This document shows positions 8,215 to 16,363 of a stretch of 64,000 nucleotides of DNA, in pieces. A program made the translations under genes and the position numbers. Numbering within the stretch: position 1 is the stretch's first letter; each line of letters opens with the position of its first letter. Source of the stretch: Acidiphilium sp. C61 (lineage in GTDB: Bacteria; Pseudomonadota; Alphaproteobacteria; Acetobacterales; Acetobacteraceae); NCBI RefSeq assembly GCF_902712915.1, contig NZ_CACTIA010000004.1, forward strand, positions 186,001-250,000, written 5' to 3'. The notes below the pieces were generated by a model. That model saw nothing but the letters and a program-made list of their open reading frames with translations, was not told where the DNA came from and ran no database searches.

Positions 8215-8531
8215 TGCCGATGGTTGTGGTCATCACCCGCGACGTGGAAGCGAGGTATCGCGGCTTTCTCGGTTCGGTCATGCTTGAGCTTGCGCCAGGC
8301 GTTTATGCTAATCCACGCCTGAGCGCCAGCGTGCGCACCCGTATTTGGGAGGTGCTTGCCGATTGGTATCAGCAACTCCGCCGCGGCAGTCTTGTAATGA
8401 TTTGGGCTGAAACCGCAGCTAACGGCGGCATCGGTCTCTCGAGTCTGGGCGAGCCACCGAAAGAAATCGTCGCCCATAACGCACTGCTACTCGTGCGTCG
8501 TTCGTTTTCAGAAGCGCGTCCGCGTGGCTGA
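8214..8531 (+). CDS. cas2: Cas2e
   Basis: A 105-aa protein of the I-E-specific Cas2 family (CasB-type ferredoxin fold), the structural core of the Cas1-Cas2 integrase. Family traits are the MVVVITRDV first strand, then RGFLGSVMLELAPGVY, and the GSLVMIWA strand in the middle. It ends 54 bp before the first array repeat, so the leader is just downstream. Confidence 0.95.
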   Translation: MPMVVVITRDVEARYRGFLGSVMLELAPGVYANPRLSASVRTRIWEVLADWYQQLRRGSLVMIWAETAANGGIGLSSLGEPPKEIVAHNALLLVRRSFSEARPRG

Positions 8532-8585
8532 TTTTTTTGCTCTTTGACATGGTTTATCAAGTAAACCAATATGTTACCTATCAGA
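8532..8585 (+). promoter_or_regulatory. CRISPR leader with inverted repeat
   Basis: A 54-bp AT-rich stretch between cas2 and the first repeat, on the side with the most uniform repeats. It holds TTGACA (8544-8549) as a -35-like box and a perfect 6-bp inverted repeat GGTTTA/TAAACC around TCAAG (8551-8567). The inverted repeat contains TATCAA, a half match to the IHF consensus, which in E. coli bends the leader for integration. Leader identity is clear from position; the elements are inferred. Confidence 0.7.
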
Positions 8586-9712
8586 GGTTCCCCCGCACGC
8601 GCGGGGATAGGCCCTGGTGCCACGGGTGCCGCAGGACGCGAAGCCAGGTTCCCCCGCACGCGCGGGGATAGGCCCCTTGTGGGCAAGCGATGCGATCGCC
8701 TTTCGTCGGTTCCCCCGCACGCGCGGGGATAGGCCCCGGAATGCGCTTGCCCTGCGGGACGCCAAGGTGGTTCCCCCGCACGCGCGGGGATAGGCCCGTC
8801 ACCTGCTCCGCGCTGCGTGCGTCCAGTGCGGTTCCCCCGCACGCGCGGGGATAGGCCCCAAACGTGGCCATCAACGGCCATCTCCTGACGGGTTCCCCCG
8901 CACGCGCGGGGATAGGCCCCATCGTTGGGGCCGCGTTCGCCTGCCAAAGATGGTTCCCCCGCACGCGCGGGGATAGGCCCGGGAGGGGCAGCCGGAGGCG
9001 CGTCGGGAAGGCGGTTCCCCCGCACGCGCGGGGATAGGCCCTGGTTTCAGGCCGATCTCTCGACCCGGTTGAAGGTTCCCCCGCACGCGCGGGGATAGGC
9101 CCTGATCCGCATGGCCCGGAACAACATCCCGCTGGGTTCCCCCGCACGCGCGGGGATAGGCCCCCCGGCTCCCGCTCCCACCGCTCCCGTTGCGCGGTTC
9201 CCCCGCACGCGCGGGGATAGGCCCATAACAGTTACCGGCGGCCCGTTTCGTTTTTTGGTTCCCCCGCACGCGCGGGGATAGGCCCGCTGCCTCTCTCTCC
9301 TGCCAGTCCTGGCGCTTGGTTCCCCCGCACGCGCGGGGATAGGCCCTTGACGGTTGCCGAACCGCTCGCGGCGATGCTGGTTCCCCCGCACGCGCGGGGA
9401 TAGGCCCAAGACGCTAATCTCGCTCTGCAATGCGTTCATGGTTCCCCCGCACGCGCGGGGATAGGCCCGACCAAGGGGGCCAGCACGACGGGCGATCGCT
9501 GGTTCCCCCGCACGCGCGGGGATAGGTCCATCCGCCAGACTGAGCCCTTCACGCTGAATGTGGTTCCCCCGCACGCGCGGGGATAGACCCACGTAATCGC
9601 CCTGCGGCATGTCGAACGACAGGGTTCCCCCGCACGCGCGGGGATAGACCCTCGGATCGGGATCTGGATTATGTGCGTGGCCCGGTTCCCCCGCACGCGC
9701 GGGGATAGAACC
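8586..9712 (+). CRISPR. Type I-E CRISPR array, 19 repeats and 18 spacers
   Basis: Repeats of 29 bp start at 8586 and recur every 61 bp without exception up to 9684, so all 18 spacers are 32 nt. The repeat begins GGTTCCCCCGCACGCGCGGG and ends GATAGGCCC; it forms a CCCCGC/GCGGGG hairpin. Only the last four repeats vary, and only in their 3' ends (AGGTCC, AGACCC, AGACCC, AGAACC), which marks 9712 as the old end and confirms the leader at 8532-8585. No internal duplications or deletions are visible. Spacers are GC-rich; their targets cannot be judged here. Confidence 0.99.
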
Positions 9713-9749
9713 GTTTTTGGCGATGCTGGGCGGAATGAAAGTGTGGTTT

Positions 9750-10200
9750 GTCAGCGGCCTGATGATTTTGTGCAGATCGTCGTCGGTCATGGCTCGCCTT
9801 GCTCGTCGAAATTCGAATTTTCTGGTGCTCCACCACGAGCCCCTTCCGGACTCACCCCAAATTCATCTGGTCATGCCCGCATAATTCGGAATTTTCACGC
9901 CGTTCTGGGCGATCGATAAACCGTCGTTCCATCATTTCCGTCGAAAATTTCGAAATACGTCGGATATTCGGCAGCTTCGGTGTCACCCGCGTCGATCGCG
10001 TGCTCGATTTCTCGACGCTACTCCTCGAGCCATTCATTTCCGCAGGCGCGGGCCTGACTGATTTCCTCGAAGTTCTGGGAAATTCGAATTTCCACGTTTT
10101 GGCGGCGTGGCCACCGTGCCATCGCTTAGCTGTCCGCCCGCATCGAGATAACGGAGAATACAATATCTAGTTCTACAGAGATAATATTTCCGATGCATGA
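9750..10200. repeat. Duplicated segment, copy A (decayed)
   Basis: About 450 bp that match 11856-12404 over nearly their whole length, with scattered substitutions and one ~100-bp deletion (at about 10098). It begins 37 bp after the last CRISPR repeat. It holds the first 14 codons of a minus-strand small gene (start ATG 9788-9790), cut off by the array side, and a broken copy of the 92-aa gene. Nothing else coding is evident between 9713 and 10500 except two copies of the 36-bp repeat near 10275-10345. Confidence 0.85.
9852..10099 (-). pseudogene. Broken paralogue of the 92-aa gene at 11958-12236
   Basis: Translated on the minus strand this aligns with the intact gene downstream (shared VEIRISQ, EWLEE, IDAGD, EAAEYPTY, EIFD), but a TAG replaces the Gln codon after EWLEE, the frame ends early in the C-terminal part, and the start codon region is deleted. 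The overlapping frame at 9852-10163 is an out-of-frame read of the same DNA. Confidence 0.7.
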
Positions 10201-10274
10201 CTCAGCGAAAATTCGATCATAGCCTCGTGTTCCCGCGCACGCCGATGGGGACCGAGGATTTGATCCGCGACGAC

Positions 10275-10345
10275 CGAGCGGAGATCTGGCACGAGATTCT
10301 GATCGGGGACGACGGCGTGGGCAGGCACGAGGTTCTGACTGGTGA
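10275..10345 (+). repeat. Two isolated units of the 36-bp repeat family
   Basis: The motif GAGATTCTGATCGG-GACGACGG and a neighbouring GAGGTTCTGACTGG unit here match the repeats of the large array at 12408-13348. They follow copy A of the duplicated segment in the same order as the large array follows copy B, so the ancestral duplicated unit carried a few repeats and only copy B expanded. The + strand frame through them (10197-10562) is probably not a gene. Confidence 0.7.
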
Positions 10346-10503
10346 CATGCTGATATTGATTGCCGACGTCAACCGACGTTTTCGTCCGCCCAAGACGCCC
10401 GGATTGGCCGGGTATATGGGAAATGTCGGCTTGATCCGGTGCATGCGCTATGGCAACCTCCATGCGGTGTGCGCCAGCGCCATCTGGCATCAGGGGGGTC
10501 ACC

Positions 10504-11148
10504 ATGAAGTATCTCGGCACCAACGAGGTTGGCTTCGATCGGTTCAATCTGGGCTTTCCTAGCGTCAAAACCTGCCAGGCAATCGTCTACCAAACCTCGT
10601 TCGGCCTGTTCGGCTTCCACGACGCGCTGACCAACAAGGTGCCCTTCACCCGCAAGTGCGAGGCATTCCGCACCTTCGTGCAGAACCTCTCGGTCCCGCA
10701 CACCGAGTTCGCCGAGTGCCTGATCGGCGTCATTACCAGCACCGAACGCTTCACTCTCAACGACCGGGCAGGCTGGGCCACCCAACTCTTCGAGGTGGCA
10801 CGCCACCTCGCCTTCAAAGGGGCAATCTACGGCGTCAGACTGACCAAACACATCGCGAACAACGACTCAGCCTATATCCGCTACGACTACGAACCGAAAC
10901 GTAGCAAAATCAGCTACAAGACCTGGGGCAAGATGGACTTCGACAATGTCGACCTGGACAAGGACGCCACCTTCCACGCCCTGCTGCGCCCTCAGAACGT
11001 CCTCGTCACCACCGTCGCCGAACGAGACAACCGAGCTTTCGACGCAATCGAACCAACCGAGCGAAACCGCTCCGTCCACCGGCGCGGACGCACCGACGAA
11101 GGTAACCTGAATGTCGTCACGCCCGACGAGTTCCAGGTGTTCCGCTGA
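10504..11148 (+). CDS. Unrecognised 214-aa protein between the duplicated segments
   Basis: A clean GC-rich frame starting at ATG 10504, preceded by GGGGGG as a ribosome-binding site; the in-frame start at 10450 is less likely. The protein begins MKYLGTNEVGFDRFNLGF, is mixed in charge, ends in a basic then acidic tail, and has no signal peptide or membrane segment. I do not recognise a family. It stands alone, 0.8 kb behind the CRISPR array, between the two copies of the duplicated segment and just after two units of the 36-bp repeat. It could be cargo of a small mobile unit or a CRISPR-linked accessory gene; no function is assigned. Confidence 0.7.
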   Translation: MKYLGTNEVGFDRFNLGFPSVKTCQAIVYQTSFGLFGFHDALTNKVPFTRKCEAFRTFVQNLSVPHTEFAECLIGVITSTERFTLNDRAGWATQLFEVARHLAFKGAIYGVRLTKHIANNDSAYIRYDYEPKRSKISYKTWGKMDFDNVDLDKDATFHALLRPQNVLVTTVAERDNRAFDAIEPTERNRSVHRRGRTDEGNLNVVTPDEFQVFR

Positions 11149-11711
11149 ACACCCCACATCCGCGCCCATCCGCCCTTCACACGCCCTGGCAAAGCTCAAG
11201 GCGAAGCCAAGCAAAAGGCACTTGGGCCCGATAGGACCCAAACCACGTTAATTTTCGGTCCCGCTTGCGTCGCTGGAGCTGGCCTCGGGTGGAGAGGTGA
11301 TAATTCAGATCCAGGATCGAATTTTCCCCGCGGACGAGCGCCGGGGCCGGGCGCACGAATGGCACACGCAACCTCCGGACCTGACGGCGGCGAGAGGACG
11401 AAGAAGCGGACATATTTGCCGTGAGTCAAAATCGGCGTCCGCCCCAACGTGCTGACTACGAGTTCGATTTAATCGGATAATTCGAAGAAGCTTGACTGCG
11501 TGATCGGACAAATTCGAATTATCTGATGAATTCTCTACGCAGCGAGAATTAAATCGTCAAAAATTGATTTTTCATCATCAACAGCGGCGTCGTTGTGATG
11601 TGTGGTCGATGCTGCGAAATTGGATTGAGCCTTGGGCCTGGAAAATTCAGGCCGCCCTGCCGGCTACGGCGTAGCGCTCAATTCCCAAAGCAAGGCCGCC
11701 ATTCAGACAGC
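11149..11711. other. 563-bp stretch without a supported gene
   Basis: No credible coding frame. It contains an AT-rich part (about 11460-11580) with a TTCGAA-centred palindrome at 11510-11521 and an AAAAAT/ATTTTT hairpin near 11560. It leads to the solitary CRISPR-like repeat at 11712, so it may include the remains of an older array or leader, but no second repeat is visible 61 bp upstream. Confidence 0.5.
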
Positions 11712-11740
11712 GCTTACCCCGCAGGCGCGGGGATGATGGT
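11712..11740 (+). repeat. Solitary divergent type I-E CRISPR repeat
   Basis: Twenty of its first 23 bases match the array repeat position by position. It reads GCTTACCCCGCAGGCGCGGG and continues GATGATGGT. The CCCCGC/GCGGGG stem is perfect, with loop AGGC and a handle beginning ATGA instead of ATAG, resembling other type I-E repeats. No second copy exists at a 61-bp offset on either side. It lies at the border of duplicated segment B, as the old end of the array lies at the border of segment A. Confidence 0.7.
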
Positions 11741-11743
11741 CGG

Positions 11744-11896
11744 CTATGCCTCGGATTCCGGGGCCTTATGGTCCAGACCACCATAATCAGCGTCGAGACC
11801 ATCGAGGGTGCGGTCCAGGTGGCGCCAGAAAACCGACACGGAATATACCGGCTCGGTCAGCGGCCTGATGATTTTGTGCAGATCGTCGTCGGTCAT
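11744..11896 (-). CDS. Unrecognised 50-aa acidic protein
   Basis: Starts at ATG 11894-11896 (MTDDDLHKIIRPLT) and stops with TAG at 11744-11746, just beside the solitary repeat. The same start and first 14 codons are conserved in copy A (9749-9790) before that copy is cut by the CRISPR array. Conservation of the start supports a real small gene. It lies downstream of the 92-aa gene on the same strand and may be co-transcribed. No family recognised. Confidence 0.45.
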   Translation of the reverse strand: MTDDDLHKIIRPLTEPVYSVSVFWRHLDRTLDGLDADYGGLDHKAPESEA

Positions 11897-12404
11897 GGCT
11901 CGCCTTGCTCGTCGAAATTCGAATTTTCTGGTGCTGCACCACGAGCCCCCTCCGCTCTCACCCCAAATTCATTCGGTCGTGACCGCATAAATCGTAATTT
12001 TCACACCGATCTGAGGGATAAACCTTCGTTCCATCATTTACGTCGAAAATTTCGAGATATGTCGGATACTCGGCGGCTTCCGCGTCGCCCGCATCGATCG
12101 CGTGCTGAATTTCCAGACGCTGCTCCTCGAGCCATTCAGCTCCGTAGGCGCGGGCGTCGTTAATTCCCTTGAATTTCTGGGAAATTCGAATTTCCACGTG
12201 ACCTATAACTAATTTGACGTCGTAGCGGTCGGACATTCCGAATAATCCCGTCTGTGGCCGTCAACACATAAATCAGGAGCTGGGCATCAAAGAATTCGAA
12301 TTTTGGTTACGCTTGTCACTGTGCCGTCGTCTAGCTGTCTGCCCGCATCGAGATTCAGAAGAATACAATATCCTGTTCTACAGAGGAAATAGTTTCGATG
12401 CATG
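11856..12404. repeat. Duplicated segment, copy B (intact)
   Basis: The intact counterpart of 9750-10200. It carries the 92-aa and 50-aa minus-strand genes, two AAATTCGAATTT palindromes (11915-11926, 12182-12193) and a related one at 12292-12303. It is followed directly by the expanded 36-bp repeat array, as copy A is followed by two units. Confidence 0.85.
11958..12236 (-). CDS. Unrecognised 92-aa protein (intact copy)
   Basis: Begins MSDRYDVKLVIGHVEIRISQ and has an acidic helical middle (EWLEEQRLEIQHAIDAGDAEAAEYPTY is the region, residues about 34-60). A decayed paralogue lies at 9852-10099. No family recognised. A short, acidic, soluble protein next to the 50-aa gene on the same strand; the pair could be a two-gene unit such as an antitoxin pair or a phage-derived module, but nothing in the sequence decides this. 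Confidence 0.6.
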   Translation of the reverse strand: MSDRYDVKLVIGHVEIRISQKFKGINDARAYGAEWLEEQRLEIQHAIDAGDAEAAEYPTYLEIFDVNDGTKVYPSDRCENYDLCGHDRMNLG

Positions 12405-12407
12405 TCG

Positions 12408-13348
12408 GTGACGACGGCCTGACCCGGCACGAGGTTCTGATCGGCGACGACGGCCGGAACCGGCACGAGATTCTGATCAGCGACGACGGCCTGGACCTGG
12501 CACGAGGTTCTGATCGGCGACGACGGCCGGAACCGGCACGAGATTCTGATCGGAGACGACGGCCTGGACCCGGCACGAGATTCTGATCAGCGACGACGGC
12601 CTGACCCGGCCCGAGATTCTGATCAGCGACGACTGACCGCGGGCGACCGAGATTCTGATCGGAGACGACTGACCGCGGGCGCCCGAGATTCTGACCGGCG
12701 ACAACGGCCTGACCCGGTCCGAGATTGTGACCGGCGACGACGGCCTGGACCTGGCACGAGGTTCTGGTCGGTGACGACGGCCTGACCCGGCCCGAGTTTC
12801 TGATCAGCGACGACTGACCGCGGGCGACCGAGATTCTGATCGGAGACGACTGACCGCGGGCGCCCGAGATTCTGATCGGCGACGACGGCCTTACCCGGCC
12901 CGAGATTCTGATCAGCGACGACGGCCGGAACCGGCACGAGATTCTGATCGGAGACGACGGCCTGGACCCGGCACGAGATTCTGATCAGCGACGACTGACC
13001 GCGGGCGCCCGAGATTCTGACCGGCGACAACGGCCTGACCCGGTCCGAGATTGTGACCGGCGACGACGGCCTGACCCGGCGCGAGATTCTGATCAGCGAC
13101 GACGGCCTGGACCTGGCACGAGGTTCTGATCGGCGACGACTGGCCGCGGGCGCCCGAGGTTCTGATCAGCGACGACGGCCTGGACCTGGCACGAGATTCT
13201 GATCAGCGACGACTGACCACGGGCGCCCGAGATTCTGATCGGCGACGACGGCCTGACCCGGCCCGAGATTCTGATCAGCGACGACTGACCGCGGGCGACC
13301 GAGATTCTGATCAGCGACGACGGCCTGACCCGGCACGAGGTTCTGAAT
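12408..13348. repeat. About 26 imperfect tandem repeats of ~36 bp
   Basis: Units share the core TTCTGATCAGCGACGAC followed by one of two alternating halves, GGCCTGACCCGGCACGAG-like or TGACCGCGGGCGCCCGAG-like, and are 36 or 37 bp long. Some blocks of several units recur as larger repeats, showing expansion by unequal exchange. Many units hold the palindrome CTGATCAG with a GATC site. The array starts right after duplicated segment B and ends 103 bp after the end of the plasmid rep gene. Frames through it on either strand give only low-complexity peptides. Possible roles are an iteron-like origin or partition site, or an unused expansion. Confidence 0.9.
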
Positions 13349-13451
13349 AGATGGCGCGAGCTTCCGGCGGCGATATAAATTCAAAATCCAAGCGCAATTT
13401 CTTGGGGCGACCGACGACGGACCAGGCGAGTGGGGGCGGGTCGGATCCTGC

Positions 13452-15536
13452 CTATGCCGCGAGCCGGGTTTCGCCCAGATCGGGGTTCAGCCAGGCGATA
13501 CTGCCATCGTGGGCGTAGATGACGTGATTCTTCCCCATGCGCTCGCGGGCATAGTCGTCGATGAAGGTGATTGTCGGGGCTACCGCGGCCTCGAAGGCGA
13601 GAGGAGCGACATCGTCTCTGAGCTTCACGATTTTCGGGCGGAGACAATCTCTGCCGGCACCGATCACGAGCGCGAAGACCGGGTTGTGGGCATGAACTAT
13701 GGCCACCCCGGCCTCCGTGCCCATCCCCGTCCACTTACCGGTCCGCCGGATCACGCACTGAGCCGGAGCAGAGATCTGGTTCCTGTAGCCTGAGCGCTCC
13801 TGTCCAGCTGAGGTCTGATGGTCCTGCCCTGACTGGTTTTCCGAATGATCCAGAGCCTTTTTATCCAAGCACTGGATGTGACACTCGGGCACGACCGCGG
13901 CCGGGGTGGCCGGGGCGGCGGGCTTTACGATCTGCTCAGCCGCTCTGTCGCGAATTTCCTCGAGCAGGCGACGTCCGTGGCCGAACTCGCTCTTGTGACG
14001 GTAGATGGTCATGCGGGAGACACCGGCGGCCCGCGCGAGCTCGGCCACTCCGATCTCCTCGGCAGGCTGACCGATCTCCTCTGCGGCGAGCGCGATCTTG
14101 ACCAGGGTGTTCTCACGGCACTTCAGCGCGGCGTAGCGCCCGCCTGCCTCCTGCTTCTCCTGCTTCGAGAGCGCCGCCAGATACTCGGGCTCACCTGCCA
14201 TGGCGCCGCGCTGGCGGTTGTCCGAGGCGATCCGTGGATCGAAGCGGGTGAAGTAGTATTCAGCGCTGCTGGTGCACTGCTTCCGCAGGTCAGGCGTATC
14301 CGGGAAATGCCCGAGAGCGGCCCTTGTGAGCGCGGTCTCGAAATCGTCGAGGGCCTGCTCCAATCCTGCCTGTTTTGCGCGGACGCGCGCAGACCGGCGA
14401 TGTGACGCGGGGTGGAATTCATGGACCATCTGCGAGGCAAGCCAGCCCACGACCTTGAAGAGGCCGTTCGAGCCTGTCTGACCGTTCCGGATCGAGTGCA
14501 CGATCGATGCAAAACTCCGGATGCCGTTGCGATATTTCCCGATATCGAGCAGGTCGCAGAGCCCCTGTGTGCCAACGCCGTTTCTGCCGAGGCTGTACGG
14601 CTCGCTATTGACGATCACCGTTGTCATACTTTCGCAGAGCGGGTTTTTGCCGCGCAGCGAGTTCGTGGCCATCGGGTCAGCGCCGAGGGGGGCCAGACGC
14701 TGTGCCAGCACCGCCGAGACCAGCTTGAACAACGCCTGCGGCCCAGGGCGACCATTTACCGTGAAGCAGACGGCGTGCTTCAGGATATAGTACAGATGAG
14801 GGTTCCGGACCATTCCGTCATCGCCGGACCAGGTTATGAAGTTCGGCATCGGCAGGTTGAGTTCGTCGATCAGCCGCAGCAGCTCTTTTTCCGATTTGAA
14901 GCAGCCATCGATGTCGATGCGGATGATCCTGCGCATATCGCTGTTGAATTCGACGTATGCGCAGTCCAGCGCGAGGATCTTGCTGGTATATTTTTCGACA
15001 TGTGCCTTGTCCCTTCCCGCCGCGATCGAGCGCTTCCGGCTCCGGCGGGTGGTGCGACGGCCCCGGCACAGGCCGGCGACGAAGTATGTCAGGATCGGGC
15101 TCAGCCGTGAGCGCAGCCCTTGCACGGAAAACGGTTCGATCTCGACGCCACACACGATCGCGGGCAGGGTGGACAAGCCGTCACTCATGCGGGCTCGAAT
15201 GGCGCTCCCGGCTTCCCGGGCCTCGTCCGCGTATTCTTTCTGGGTCCCCGACTCCTCGCCAGAGCCCCTCTGGATCTCACGCTGCGCCTGAAGAAGCTCG
15301 GCCGTCGTCGCACTCATCTGCCGAGCGACGCAGGAGGCAAACAGCGCACGATTCAGTATGGCCTCCGGATGGAACCCGGCCTTGTCGAACTGCGCGGGTG
15401 AAATTCCCTTCTTGCGGATTGCCAAGGCCCTGTGCGCGTTGGCTGTGACAAAGTCAGCAGCTCGCCGACGCATCTTCTGGCCGGAGGCACATTTCAACCC
15501 CATCGGGTCATAGACGGCGCGGAAGGGGGCGGCCAT
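13452..15536 (-). CDS. Plasmid replication protein, replicase family
   Basis: A 694-aa protein. Residues about 190-330 resemble the Replicase family of plasmid Rep proteins (ColE2-type primase-polymerase fold): an RIIRIDIDG strand, then a TWSGDDGMVRNPHLYYILKHAV block. A HTH (VAELARAAGVSRMTIYRHK) lies near residues 490-510, followed by a Gln/Ser-rich linker and a C-terminal domain of unknown type (about 600-694). It is the last gene of a tight three-gene minus-strand operon (2-bp gap to the gene before). Identification as a plasmid initiator is likely; the length is above average because of the C-terminal extension. Confidence 0.7.
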   Translation of the reverse strand: MAAPFRAVYDPMGLKCASGQKMRRRAADFVTANAHRALAIRKKGISPAQFDKAGFHPEAILNRALFASCVARQMSATTAELLQAQREIQRGSGEESGTQKEYADEAREAGSAIRARMSDGLSTLPAIVCGVEIEPFSVQGLRSRLSPILTYFVAGLCRGRRTTRRSRKRSIAAGRDKAHVEKYTSKILALDCAYVEFNSDMRRIIRIDIDGCFKSEKELLRLIDELNLPMPNFITWSGDDGMVRNPHLYYILKHAVCFTVNGRPGPQALFKLVSAVLAQRLAPLGADPMATNSLRGKNPLCESMTTVIVNSEPYSLGRNGVGTQGLCDLLDIGKYRNGIRSFASIVHSIRNGQTGSNGLFKVVGWLASQMVHEFHPASHRRSARVRAKQAGLEQALDDFETALTRAALGHFPDTPDLRKQCTSSAEYYFTRFDPRIASDNRQRGAMAGEPEYLAALSKQEKQEAGGRYAALKCRENTLVKIALAAEEIGQPAEEIGVAELARAAGVSRMTIYRHKSEFGHGRRLLEEIRDRAAEQIVKPAAPATPAAVVPECHIQCLDKKALDHSENQSGQDHQTSAGQERSGYRNQISAPAQCVIRRTGKWTGMGTEAGVAIVHAHNPVFALVIGAGRDCLRPKIVKLRDDVAPLAFEAAVAPTITFIDDYARERMGKNHVIYAHDGSIAWLNPDLGETRLAA

Positions 15537-15538
15537 CG

Positions 15539-16363
15539 TCAGCTCCCCGGCTTCGGGCTGTCGTCGAGTGCCTCGACGTAGACCCGGTTGGCGTTGGCGA
15601 GATTGGCATCGACGGCGCGCTGGGACAGCTCGATCGCTTCCATGACGCCGGCCGGCATCGGCTCGGGCGCCGCCGCGACCGCGGGAGCGTAGCGCAGGTC
15701 GTGGATCAGCTGGTTCATGGCGGCGGACTCGCCGAGACGGCGATAGGCGATCACGCCGTGCACCGCGGACATGGCGCCCAGCTTCGGATGGGTCTCCAGC
15801 ACATAGGCAGCCTGGTTGGCGATCGCCTCGGAGAGGTGCAGATCGGCGCGCATCGCCGCCTTGGGCAGTGCTGCCGAGATCTCGCGGGCCACTTTCGGAA
15901 CGATGCCGCGGGCGGCGAGGCTGTCGACCAGGCGGCCGCGCATCGCCTCGACCACCGCGTCCATGCCGACACGCATGGCATCGGCAACACGGGTGAGCTG
16001 AGGAAGGGCCGCCTGCGGGCCGCGCGGCGAGGCGGGGGCGATCTGGACGACGGCCCGGGCGATGTCCGGCGCGATGCCGTCCCGGATCAGGGCGGCACGG
16101 GTGTTGCGCGCGTCATTCCCGGCAAGCCGGCGGGCGATGCCGGCCGGGGCCATCGCGGCGATCAGCCAGGTGGCATCCTCGTTCTGGGTCGGACTCTCGA
16201 GGATAGCCTCGCCGATCTGGTTGGCGCCGGCGGCCGCGACATGGGGATCAAAGCCGGAGGTGGCCAGTTCCGAGGCGAGCCGGTCGCGCGCGGCGAAGAA
16301 GGCGCCCTCGAGGAGGGGGATCCGGATCTCTGCCGCCACGTTATACTCCTGACCGTCGATCAT
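15539..16363 (-). CDS. Unrecognised 274-aa Ala-rich protein in the rep operon
   Basis: An alanine-rich, largely helical soluble protein with no signal peptide. It overlaps the gene upstream by 4 bp (ATGA) and ends 2 bp before rep, so the three are translationally coupled. Position suggests a role in replication control or partition, but no ParA/ParB motif is visible and no family is recognised. Confidence 0.7.
   Translation of the reverse strand: MIDGQEYNVAAEIRIPLLEGAFFAARDRLASELATSGFDPHVAAAGANQIGEAILESPTQNEDATWLIAAMAPAGIARRLAGNDARNTRAALIRDGIAPDIARAVVQIAPASPRGPQAALPQLTRVADAMRVGMDAVVEAMRGRLVDSLAARGIVPKVAREISAALPKAAMRADLHLSEAIANQAAYVLETHPKLGAMSAVHGVIAYRRLGESAAMNQLIHDLRYAPAVAAAPEPMPAGVMEAIELSQRAVDANLANANRVYVEALDDSPKPGS

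Noticed and set aside
8369..9790. Long minus-strand frames with repeated PIPARAGEP and ACGGT peptides
   Set aside because: They are translations of the CRISPR repeats; the 61-bp period cycles through all frames. No gene.
10197..10562. 121-codon + strand frame
   Set aside because: It crosses the duplicated segment border and two 36-bp repeats and overlaps the better 214-aa gene; no ribosome-binding site or conserved product.
11648..11676. A second degenerate CRISPR repeat 61 bp before the solitary repeat
   Set aside because: The stretch has a weak hairpin but too few matching positions to the repeat; treated as chance.
12355..13384. Several minus-strand frames with repeated ISCRVR-like peptides and a + strand GDDG frame
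   Set aside because: Low-complexity read-through of the tandem DNA repeats, interrupted at random; no start context.
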